Shown here: positions 43,246 through 51,281 of the stretch, one piece after another | Numbering within the stretch: position 1 is the stretch's first letter | Layout of the letters: each line of letters begins with the position of its first letter | Assembly (NCBI GenBank): GCA_963923955.1 | Contig: OZ000552.1 | Span: 1-64,000 of the forward strand | Length of the DNA stretch: 64,000 nucleotides | Direction of reading: 5' to 3' | From: G963923955 sp963923955 | GTDB lineage: Bacteria > Pseudomonadota > Gammaproteobacteria > Eutrophobiales > Eutrophobiaceae | Notes under the pieces: model-generated | The model's input: the letters and a program-made list of their open reading frames with translations, nothing else | Database searches by the model: none | Told to the model about the DNA's origin: nothing | Position numbers and translations under genes: made by a program

Positions 43246-44319
43246 ATGAACACCCTCAACCCCATTCCCCCGCCCCGTGATTATCGCCTGCGAGCAGAGC
43301 AGGTGCCGGAGACGGTGGGCGAGGTGTTGAATGCGCTACAGAGAAAGGAACTCCGTGCCCGCATCAAGGAGCTACTGATCGAGCAGGACGCCCTGCTGGT
43401 GTCGCACTACTACACGGAAGCCGAGCTACAGATCTTAAGCGATGAGACCGGCGGCTATGTGTCTGATTCGCTGGACATGGCGCGCTTCGGCCATGAATCT
43501 AATGCCCGGACGCTGGTTGTCTGCGGGGTGCGTTTCATGGGCGAGACCGCCAAGATCCTAAACCCGGAAAAGCGTGTGCTCATGCCGACTTTAGAGGCGA
43601 CCTGCTCGCTGGACATAGGCTGTCCGGCGGCGGCCTTTGGTGCCTTCTGCGATGCCCACCCGGAGCGCACCGTGGTGGTCTATGCCAACACCAGCGCTGC
43701 GGTCAAGGAACGGGCCGACTGGATGGTGACCTCCGGCAGTGCGGTGGATGTGGTCCGGCACCTAAAAGAGAAGGGGGAGAAGCTCATCTGGGCGCCGGAT
43801 AAATATCTGGGGGAATATGTCCAGGAACAGACCGGCGCGGACATGCTGGTGTGGCAAGGCAGCTGTGTGGTGCATGAGGAATTCAAGGGGCTGGAGTTGG
43901 GGGAATTGCGCAAGCAGCACCCTGATGCAAAGGTGCTGGTGCATCCCGAGTCGTCCGCAGAGGTCATCCGGCAGGCCGATGTGGTCGCCTCCACAACCGG
44001 TATCATCAAGGCGGCGCAAGAGCTGGATGCCGCGGTGTTTATCGTGGCCACGGATGCGGGCATCTTTCACAAGATGCGGGAAGCCGCCCCGGATAAGGTT
44101 TTTATCGAAGCACCGACCGCCGGCAAGGGCGCCACCTGCAAGAGCTGTGCGCGTTGTCCGTGGATGGCGATGAACAGCCTCACCCGGCTGCTGCACAGCC
44201 TGGAGTCCAACAACAACGAAATTGTGCTGGATGAGGACGTGATCGCGCGCGCCCGATTGCCGATTAAACGCCTGCTGGATTTCACCAATGATCAAAGGCG
44301 GCTGGCCGGCGATGCGTAG
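43246..44319 (+). CDS. nadA: Quinolinate synthase
   Basis: Condenses iminoaspartate with dihydroxyacetone phosphate to quinolinate using a [4Fe-4S] cluster. The three cluster cysteines are in EATCSLDIGC, in QGSCVVHEEF and in CKSCARCPWMAMN near the C-terminus. Substrate-site blocks include SHYYTEAELQ and HPESSAEV. The ATG at 43246 gives 357 aa; a GTG four codons upstream overlaps the nrtR stop. It is co-transcribed with nrtR. No nadB is in the window, whereas an aspartate dehydrogenase gene lies 1 kb further on and could supply iminoaspartate. Confidence 0.96.
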   Translation: MNTLNPIPPPRDYRLRAEQVPETVGEVLNALQRKELRARIKELLIEQDALLVSHYYTEAELQILSDETGGYVSDSLDMARFGHESNARTLVVCGVRFMGETAKILNPEKRVLMPTLEATCSLDIGCPAAAFGAFCDAHPERTVVVYANTSAAVKERADWMVTSGSAVDVVRHLKEKGEKLIWAPDKYLGEYVQEQTGADMLVWQGSCVVHEEFKGLELGELRKQHPDAKVLVHPESSAEVIRQADVVASTTGIIKAAQELDAAVFIVATDAGIFHKMREAAPDKVFIEAPTAGKGATCKSCARCPWMAMNSLTRLLHSLESNNNEIVLDEDVIARARLPIKRLLDFTNDQRRLAGDA

Positions 44320-44751
44320 AAGCCGTTGCGCCAACCGGTGGAAGGTTGGTTTTTGCCCCCTGCGTTTCGGGCGTTTTTGCTGCTCTTTCGCACTCTCTCG
44401 TCATTCCCGTGAAAGCTTGTCCCCGTGCAAACGGAAGCAGGAATCCAGTAGGTTTCTTGCCTCGTCCTTTGCCCCCTATGGATTCCTGGTCAAGCCAGGA
44501 ATGACGGCGTTGCTTTCTTCGTCATTCCCGTAAAAAAACGTCATTCCTGCGGAAGCAGGAATCCAGTAGGTTTCTTGCCTCGTCCTTTGCCTCTTATGGA
44601 TTCCTGCTTCCGCAGGAATGACGACTCCGTTAGTTTTATACACAAATAAGCCAGCAACTGCTCCTCATTATGCCGCAGTGTTCTTTTGCCTCATGTATGA
44701 TTAGCGATCTTTGTCCATTTACATTGACTCGCATTAGAAGCCCCTGATCCC
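44320..44751. repeat. Repeat-rich intergenic region with a 26-bp inverted-repeat element
   Basis: No gene is seen in these 432 nt. Two related units lie in tandem, about 118 nt apart (44400-44507 and 44539-44623), sharing a core of about 55 nt (from 44433 and from 44551). The second unit is an 85-nt element with perfect 26-bp inverted ends, CGTCATTCC outermost, enclosing 33 nt. Its right end is identical to 109-134. This looks like a small non-autonomous mobile repeat present in several copies. Confidence 0.8.
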
Positions 44752-45381
44752 ATGTCCGAAGAAACCGTAGTACTCATCCACGGCCTGTGGGTGAACGGCA
44801 TGGACATGAGCCTGCTCAAATATCGGCTGGGACAGGCCGGCTATGAGACCGCCCAATTCTCCTATAACAGCGTTCGCCACTCTCCGTTGGAAAACGCCGT
44901 TGAACTCAACGCCTTTGCTAAAAGCATCGCCGCCGACAGGGTTCACTTCGTCTGCCATAGTCTTGGCGGCATCCTCATACGCCACCTGTTCCACGAATAC
45001 CCGCAGCAAGGACCAGGCCGGGTGGTAACACTGGGTACGCCCCATACTCACAGCAGCGCAGCAAGGCAACTCGCGCGTTTCTTTGCCGGGGAATTTATCC
45101 TGGGCAAGAGCACCGAGCGCGGACTCTTAGGCCGGGCGCCGCCTTGGGACGGCCGCCATGAACTGGGCAGTATCGCAGGCAACTTCAGGCTCGGGCTGGG
45201 CATGTTCATGCCCGGCATTCCCGCACCCAATGACGGCACCGTGGCGGTGGAAGAAACCAGGCTGGACGGCATGAAGGCGCACTGCGTACTCAACGCCTCG
45301 CACTTCGGCCTGTTGCTATCGAAACAGGCCGCAGATCACACCATCGACTTCTTACATACCGGCTGTTTTTCATGCGCCTAG
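44752..45381 (+). CDS. Alpha/beta hydrolase, lipase/esterase-like
   Basis: 209-aa cytoplasmic hydrolase without a signal peptide. LIHGLWVNG provides the oxyanion region, the nucleophile is Ser in FVCHSLGGILIRHL (GxSxG with Cys in place of the first Gly), and candidates for the acid and base are Asp in PNDGTVAVEE and His in NASHFGLL. The family includes triacylglycerol-lipase-like and PGAP1-like proteins; the substrate is unknown. Its stop overlaps the convergent nadX by 4 nt. Confidence 0.8.
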   Translation: MSEETVVLIHGLWVNGMDMSLLKYRLGQAGYETAQFSYNSVRHSPLENAVELNAFAKSIAADRVHFVCHSLGGILIRHLFHEYPQQGPGRVVTLGTPHTHSSAARQLARFFAGEFILGKSTERGLLGRAPPWDGRHELGSIAGNFRLGLGMFMPGIPAPNDGTVAVEETRLDGMKAHCVLNASHFGLLLSKQAADHTIDFLHTGCFSCA

Positions 45382-46166
45382 ATAATAACGGCCGCCGCCT
45401 GATCGCGCACACACTTGACCACGCTATACGCCGCCAGGGCCGAGGTCTTGGGACTGTCCGGCAGGGGGTTGCCCGATAGCTGGATTTGGAAGGAGCCGGA
45501 GTTTGCCGCCACGATAAGCTCGTGATGATTTTCCGTCACGGCGGGATCAGCGATGAGCTCAACGCGCGTCTCATCAAAGCCCAGACCAGCAATGGCAACG
45601 GTGGCGGCAACATTGCTGTTCTTTGGGTATAACAAGGCCGCCTCGCGCGCGCTGCCTGCATAAAAACACTGCGCTTGTTTTAGTGCAGCCAGATCGAGCA
45701 TGTCCTCCGCAGGCGTACCGCGCCAGGCCAGGGCCGGTTTTCTCGCCTTATAGCAGACGCGGGTCAGGCCGGAGAGACGCGCCGCGGTCAGGGCATCTAT
45801 GCCGCCGATCGCCCCTGCCGGTAGTAATAATGCTGTATCGCCCCTTGCCGCAGCCGTGCGCAGGCGTGCATACAGAGACTCATCGGCGAGTACCCCGATG
45901 GAAATAACCAGCAGTCGAACTCTTGCGCGCAGGATGATCTCGGCGTATTCCCGGACCGCCGCATGGGCAGCACATTCAACCACCATATCCGGCCTTAAGC
46001 TGAGTAGATCATGAATATCATCAAACAAGGGGATGGAAGGCGTCTTTGTCTGTTTTATTTCCTCGGCAGGAATAACCGCCCCCAGGATCTCAAATTCGCC
46101 CGCCTGCCTAAGCCCTGCGACCACGACCCGGGCCATAGCACCGAAACCTATCAAGCCAATTTTCAT
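45378..46166 (-). CDS. nadX: L-aspartate dehydrogenase
   Basis: Oxidises L-aspartate to iminoaspartate with NAD(P)+, replacing aspartate oxidase (NadB) as the feed into NadA. The N-terminal Rossmann motif is GLIGFGAMARVV (residues 3-14); PAGAIGGIDAL and PKNSNVAATVA form the active-site region, and His in TENHHELIV is the likely catalytic residue. 262 aa matches known enzymes. Its position 1 kb from nadA supports the NAD role, although no NrtR operator is visible in front of it. Confidence 0.9.
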   Translation of the reverse strand: MKIGLIGFGAMARVVVAGLRQAGEFEILGAVIPAEEIKQTKTPSIPLFDDIHDLLSLRPDMVVECAAHAAVREYAEIILRARVRLLVISIGVLADESLYARLRTAAARGDTALLLPAGAIGGIDALTAARLSGLTRVCYKARKPALAWRGTPAEDMLDLAALKQAQCFYAGSAREAALLYPKNSNVAATVAIAGLGFDETRVELIADPAVTENHHELIVAANSGSFQIQLSGNPLPDSPKTSALAAYSVVKCVRDQAAAVII

Positions 46167-46357
46167 CGAAAAATTTTTATTCCTTAAATCCGAAAGCTGA
46201 TGTTAAGCGCGCCCATCTCATTGACCGAATAATCTATGCATGCGGCATAGCCATCATGGTATCAAAAGCACGAGCGTGATGTGATAGATCATCAAGAGCG
46301 CTTAGCCTGAGCGCTTACTCTTGCAGCTGAGTATTTTGCTCTCTACCCTGCCTGATT

Positions 46358-48643
46358 ATGGCCATGGCTTTCTACCACGATCTAAAACGCCGCTTGATTG
46401 GCTACGTAAGCTCGGTTTGGGGAACACTCTTTCCTTTCTCTCATGGCGATAAGGCCGTGACGCCAACGGATGGGAATATTCAACTAGTGGAGCCGAAGCC
46501 GCCAAACGGTGGCAATGGAAATACACCGGCGCCCGAACCACTTGGGCAAGAATTAACTGCTACAGAAGCATCGGCCGCCGAGGGCGAACAGCATACTAAA
46601 CCACCGGATAACGCGGATGCGCGAGGTGAAGACGTCGACTTGCCAGCACCAGCCGCCGCAGAGCAGGTGATCGAGGCCCACGGCAAAGATGAACCATCTG
46701 CTACAGGCTTGGGTTTTACCGACGACCAGCCCACTGTTATCCGCGAAGTTGAACCGCCAGCCACAGAGAACAACAGCCAGCCAGAGCAAGCAAAAAATAC
46801 CACTGCGCCGCCAAGAAAGAGCGGCGCAAGAAGGCATAGAACCGGTGCCGGGGCCGGCGCAAGCGTGAGCAAACCACAACTCAAGCGGCCGGAACTGATC
46901 TGCCGCGAAACACGGCATGGCTGGAATATTTTCCTGCAAGCCGCCGAGGCGCATCCGATTGAACACATCCGGCAGGGCGGCGAGTCATGGCGCGCGCCGC
47001 CGCAAGGACAAGGCGGCGAATGGAAAATTGACCGCCTGCGCGAAGCGCTTGAAGTAACCGCGGGTGGGCAGCCCTTCCCCTTTGTCTTGCACGAGGACAA
47101 GCACCCGCTGATCTTCAAGTGCGGGCAAGACTGGCACGGCACCGGCCGCCGGGTGTCCCGCATCACGCACGGCTGCTTTCTCGTTATCGCGCCCAAAGCC
47201 TGGACACGGCGTGCCCCGCCGCCGGTTGCGGCAACGGCCTGCGCCGATGATGATTTCCGGGCGCATTACTTTTATGGCGAAGCAGATAATCTCGGCAAAG
47301 ATCTTGGCTTCGATGAATGTTTGCTCGCCTCAGGGGATGGCTTTGAACTGCAAGGCGAACGCCTGGCCGATGACTCCGAACAAGGCGAGTTATTCATCGG
47401 CGCAGCACCGCTGCTGGAAGTGGCGGATAGCGTTGTCTGGGCGCGCGTGGGCGAGGAGCGCAAAGGCGGCTGGCGGGGAGAGAATTTTGACCCGCATAAG
47501 CAAAGCTTGTCGGCGGTCTTGAATGGCCGGCCGGGGCGATTCTTTGTGCGAGTGTATGAAACGGACGGGGCACACCCCGTCTTGCTGGACAGCGGCCAGT
47601 TCCGCTACCTGCCCCGCTTACAAGCCATCCTGGTGAACGGCGCGCCCTATGAGAACAAGCGGCTGATGCTGCCGCCGGCTGACGGTTATGCGCCGGCCAG
47701 GGTTGAATTTCGTAGCACGGATCAGACCCTCATGCGGCCTGAATTAGCGGGCGATACGCACGAGCCAGCTTTGGGCGGGGCGGTCGTGGAGAAAACGCCG
47801 CATCCGGACAGCGATCATCTCGCTTGCCGTTTTCCGCATCATGGCACGGTCGAGATTGCCCTTACGCTGCCGCGCATCTGGTGGGGCATTGCGGCCGCGG
47901 GGGACGCGCCTGATCGCTGGCACAGCAAGCCCCTGGTGATGCCGCGCCCGGCGTTCATTCAGCATGCGCGAGATGGCCACGCTATCCTGGTGCGCCCGCC
48001 GTTAGGGTACCGCGCCATCCGGGTTGGTTTTGGTACCGACATAGACCGACAATACCCGAGGGAAAAGGACGAGCCGGTCCGGCTGCCGTTCAAAGACTTT
48101 CGGGATTATTCGCAAGTAGAACGGCCTTATGAACGCGCCGCGTTGTGCATCGAGTGCGCTGGGCAGACGCTGAACATTCTTGCTATGCCGGCCGCGCTAA
48201 AACCCGAAATTGTGCGCTTTATTTGCGAACCGGCGCAGATCATGCCCGGCCAGGCGGCGTTCCTGTCCTGGCAGACCCGGCACACGGCGGATGCGGCGAT
48301 AAGGCTCACACCCGGCAATGGTGCTGTCCCTGCCACTGGCGAGATGAGGGTCAGCCCGGCAGCGACCACGGACTACACCCTGACGATCCACCTGCCGGAG
48401 GCGGAGGCGATCGCAAAGACCATCCGCCTGCCAGTACTGGCGCCGCCCGAACCGGGGGCAACGCCGGTCATTGCCTATGTCAAGGCAGGGGGCGGCTGGC
48501 GTCGCGGCAAGGGCTTCAGCCGCGGCGAGTTGGCCGCTGCCGGTTTCCCAACCGGGCCGGATGCAGGCAATATAAAAACAGACCAGCGAAGAAAATCCAT
48601 ACATCAACGCAACATCGATACCTTAGAGGAGACCAGAAAATGA
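46358..48643 (+). CDS. Large protein of unknown function, partner of a DUF1998 helicase
   Basis: 761-aa protein that I do not recognise as a whole. Residues 1-30 include a short hydrophobic segment. About 35-165 is a low-complexity Pro-, Glu- and Ala-rich linker. About 170-610 is a beta-rich globular region with no known motif. About 615-690 resembles an Ig-like domain (FICEPAQIMPGQAAFLSW, then a VSPAATTDYTLTIH ending). The tail (WRRGKGFSRGELAAAG, then QRRKSIHQRNIDTLEE) resembles the ribosomal-protein L13e family motif. It overlaps by ATGA the helicase stump, so the two formed one operon, probably of a defence system. Confidence 0.65.
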   Translation: MAMAFYHDLKRRLIGYVSSVWGTLFPFSHGDKAVTPTDGNIQLVEPKPPNGGNGNTPAPEPLGQELTATEASAAEGEQHTKPPDNADARGEDVDLPAPAAAEQVIEAHGKDEPSATGLGFTDDQPTVIREVEPPATENNSQPEQAKNTTAPPRKSGARRHRTGAGAGASVSKPQLKRPELICRETRHGWNIFLQAAEAHPIEHIRQGGESWRAPPQGQGGEWKIDRLREALEVTAGGQPFPFVLHEDKHPLIFKCGQDWHGTGRRVSRITHGCFLVIAPKAWTRRAPPPVAATACADDDFRAHYFYGEADNLGKDLGFDECLLASGDGFELQGERLADDSEQGELFIGAAPLLEVADSVVWARVGEERKGGWRGENFDPHKQSLSAVLNGRPGRFFVRVYETDGAHPVLLDSGQFRYLPRLQAILVNGAPYENKRLMLPPADGYAPARVEFRSTDQTLMRPELAGDTHEPALGGAVVEKTPHPDSDHLACRFPHHGTVEIALTLPRIWWGIAAAGDAPDRWHSKPLVMPRPAFIQHARDGHAILVRPPLGYRAIRVGFGTDIDRQYPREKDEPVRLPFKDFRDYSQVERPYERAALCIECAGQTLNILAMPAALKPEIVRFICEPAQIMPGQAAFLSWQTRHTADAAIRLTPGNGAVPATGEMRVSPAATTDYTLTIHLPEAEAIAKTIRLPVLAPPEPGATPVIAYVKAGGGWRRGKGFSRGELAAAGFPTGPDAGNIKTDQRRKSIHQRNIDTLEETRK

Positions 48644-48870
48644 CCACAGCCGGCGAGGAGATTCAACGAAGATTCGAGGCGGTGCGCGCGCGTTATGAAA
48701 GCTACCTGAAGACCCTGTTTTACTTCAAAGACCCACAGCTGCGCGCCTCGTTCGAGGCCGCCTTGCGGCAGCAGGAGCAGGGCGACCTGGCGAAGGGGCT
48801 GTTCTGCGAGCCAGCGGCCGAGTTTGCCAAAGGCGCAACCGCCGGCGCGCTGGCGGATGAATACCAGTGA
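48640..48870 (+). pseudogene. N-terminal stump of DUF1998-type DEAD/DEAH helicase
   Basis: 76 codons following an AGAGGAGA ribosome site. The text RYESYLKTLFYFKDPQLRASFEAAL and GLFCEPAAEFAKGA (given here in two parts) resembles the opening of very large helicases that end in a DUF1998 domain. The reading frame stops at 48870 well before any ATP-binding motif. The matching C-terminal part appears at 53664-54590. The simplest reading is one gene with its centre replaced by the methylase cassette. Confidence 0.65.
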
Positions 48871-49136
48871 CGCATGTTCTCACAATCCGTTCCGGGGATA
48901 CGAAACTCTCAAGACATGAACCATTGCGGTCGGCCTCCAAAGCTTGAGCAAAATATCGAACATGATAGACTGGAAGCCTGATCGTTTGAATCGTTATGAT
49001 GATGTGTGTATGTGGTTTAGCGGTGCGGGGCCAAAAATACAGGCGTGTTTGCGGGCAAGTTGTAGTTTTTGATCGTTAGAATGTCAAGTTAGAATACCGC
49101 AGAAATAGAAAAAGCTTTTATTAAAGAATACGTTGA

Positions 49137-50468
49137 ATGAGGCCCATCGGAATCGATCTATTTGCAGGCGCTGGCGGGCTAAGCCTCGGCTTTGAGCAGG
49201 CTGGCTTTGATGTCGTCGCCGCCGTTGAGATAGATCCTGTCCACTGCGCAGTTCACAAATATAACTTTCCGAAGACAGTCACCATTCCGCTATCCGTTGA
49301 GGGGCTTGGTGCCAGGCAAATTCGCAGTGCTGCGGGTATTGGGAATTCTGTGGTTGACTGCGTATTTGGCGGGGCGCCGTGTCAAGGCTTCTCGCTCATG
49401 GGACACCGTGCATTAGACGACCCTCGCAACAGGCTCGTGTTGGATTTCGTGCGTATTGCATCCGAACTGAAGACTCGCACGTTTGTCTTTGAGAATGTCA
49501 AGGGGCTAACCGTTGGTAAGCACAAGACTTTCCTGGAAGAGCTTGTCATGGCCTTTGATAACGTTGGGTATAATGTTCGCATGCCCTGGAAAGTCTTGAA
49601 CGCTGGGCACTTCGGAACACCTCAGTTTCGTGAACGCTTGATCCTCCTCGGGTGCCGAAAGGGTGAAGCAATGCCCGAATATCCGGCGATTCTATCGAGT
49701 CTCGCTGGACGCCAGCAGGCTATTGCCAGCCTTGCCGAAGGTCCGACTTGTGTGGATGCTCTCGGCGATCTGCCGGATGCTGATCGTTTTCAAACCCTTC
49801 TGGAATCTGATGCGGTGAGAACAACGAACCTTGGCAAACCATCGACCTACGCCGCAGAGTTGCGGTGCTTGATCGATAGCGCTTGGCACTTCGGCCATGT
49901 CCGCAAATGGGATCCATCTTTCCTTACATCAAGCGCAAGGACAGAGCACACGGATATATCGCGGCGACGCTTCGCCGAGACCGAGCCCGGTAGTGTCGAG
50001 CCGATCAGCCGTCTCTTCAAACTTCCAAAAGGTGGCGTGTCTAATACGCTGCGGGCCGGAACGGACGGCGCGCGCGGTGCGTTCACCAGCCCTCGCCCCA
50101 TTCATTATCGCTATTCTCGTTGTGTCACCGTGCGGGAAATGGCGCGTCTACACGGTTTCCCCGACTGGTTCCGCTTCAATGTCACGAAATGGCATGGCGC
50201 ACGGCAGATTGGAAATGCCGTTCCACCACCTCTCGCCAGGGTGATCGCCGCAGAGGTTATGCAGGCGCTTGGAGTCAAGCCGACAAAACCCGAACAAACT
50301 CTCTTCTTGGGCGACGAAGCACTCTTATCTATGGGCATGTCGGATGCAGCCGCGCACTTCGGTGTTAAAGCGCTGCCTAGCCGTCGCGACCAGAGGAGTG
50401 TTACGAAGAAACGCAAGCAGGCTGACATAGAGCGCGAACGACTGGATTGGAAAGCAATCCATGGCTAA
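49137..50468 (+). CDS. dcm: DNA (cytosine-5) methyltransferase
   Basis: 443-aa C5-methylase. Motifs are complete and in order: I DLFAGAGGLSLGF (residues 7-19), IV GGAPCQGFS with the catalytic Cys, VI FENVKGL, VIII QFRERLILLG, IX in TVREMARLHGFPDWF and X RQIGNAVPPPLA. The target-recognition domain lies between VIII and IX. A basic C-terminal tail of about 60 residues follows motif X. The base composition is lower in GC than the surrounding helicase remnants. The stop overlaps the next gene by 8 nt, so the two are translated together. Confidence 0.95.
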   Translation: MRPIGIDLFAGAGGLSLGFEQAGFDVVAAVEIDPVHCAVHKYNFPKTVTIPLSVEGLGARQIRSAAGIGNSVVDCVFGGAPCQGFSLMGHRALDDPRNRLVLDFVRIASELKTRTFVFENVKGLTVGKHKTFLEELVMAFDNVGYNVRMPWKVLNAGHFGTPQFRERLILLGCRKGEAMPEYPAILSSLAGRQQAIASLAEGPTCVDALGDLPDADRFQTLLESDAVRTTNLGKPSTYAAELRCLIDSAWHFGHVRKWDPSFLTSSARTEHTDISRRRFAETEPGSVEPISRLFKLPKGGVSNTLRAGTDGARGAFTSPRPIHYRYSRCVTVREMARLHGFPDWFRFNVTKWHGARQIGNAVPPPLARVIAAEVMQALGVKPTKPEQTLFLGDEALLSMGMSDAAAHFGVKALPSRRDQRSVTKKRKQADIERERLDWKAIHG

Positions 50469-51252
50469 AACGCCCAATCGTTACGTCGCGCTCATCGAAA
50501 AAATTTTTCTCGACCGGTATCAAGCCGGGACAACCGAAATTGATTTTGCGCGCACAGACATCGAAGGCGCCGCTGAAGAGCTAGACATTACGCTGCCGAA
50601 AAACCTGGGTGATATACTCTACTCGTTTCGTTTCCGTGCGGTGCTTCCTGAGAAAATTGTAGCCACACAGCCCGAAGGCATGGAGTGGAGTATCGAGCTG
50701 GCCGGGCGCGCAATGTACAAATTCCGTCTAGTCAAAAGCAACCGTATCCTGCCACGAGAAGATCTTGCTCATATCGATATCCCAGACTCTACGCCTGAAC
50801 TAATTCGTGCTTATGCGCTTGATGATGAGCAGGCGCTTTTAGCAATCGTGCGCTACAACCGCTTGATCGATACCTTCCTCAGCCTCACGACCTACAGCCT
50901 CCAAAACCATTTGCGTACGACCGTAAAAGGCATTGGCCAGATTGAGATCGACGAATTGTATGTCGGGATAAATAAACGTGGCTGCCACTATGTCATCCCT
51001 GTCCAGGCTAAAGGCGGCAAGGATCAGATCAGCATAGTCCAGACAACGCAAGACATTAAATTTGTTGAAGAGAAATTCCCCGGCATGCATTGCCGCGCAA
51101 TTTCTGCCCAATTCATGGAAGATAACATCGTTGTACTATTTGAGCTTACTCTTCAGGACGACGAAATCAAAGTCGTCGAAGAACGGCATTACAGACTCGT
51201 TCCCGCAAAAAAGCTCGATCAGGACGCTATCCGCGACTATCGGGATGATTAG
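50461..51252 (+). CDS. Probable restriction endonuclease partner of the C5-methylase
   Basis: 263-aa protein with no family I can name. Residues about 160-190 (QIEIDELYVGINKRG, then YVIPVQAKGGKDQ) fit a PD-(D/E)xK core in which Asp or Glu of the first strand and Gln-x-Lys of the second would bind metal. The N-terminal half (EIDFARTDIEGAAEELDITL) looks like a helical DNA-binding part. Overlap with the methylase gene by 8 nt is typical of restriction-modification pairs. The role is inferred from motif and position; it could instead be a specificity or regulatory subunit. Confidence 0.6.
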   Translation: MAKTPNRYVALIEKIFLDRYQAGTTEIDFARTDIEGAAEELDITLPKNLGDILYSFRFRAVLPEKIVATQPEGMEWSIELAGRAMYKFRLVKSNRILPREDLAHIDIPDSTPELIRAYALDDEQALLAIVRYNRLIDTFLSLTTYSLQNHLRTTVKGIGQIEIDELYVGINKRGCHYVIPVQAKGGKDQISIVQTTQDIKFVEEKFPGMHCRAISAQFMEDNIVVLFELTLQDDEIKVVEERHYRLVPAKKLDQDAIRDYRDD

Positions 51253-51281
51253 CGCAAGTGGCATGAATTGCAAGTATATAA

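Noticed and set aside
44400..44625. Possible CRISPR array from repeated units
   Set aside because: There are only two units of unequal length, with inverted-repeat ends and no regular spacers; it is a dispersed repeat.
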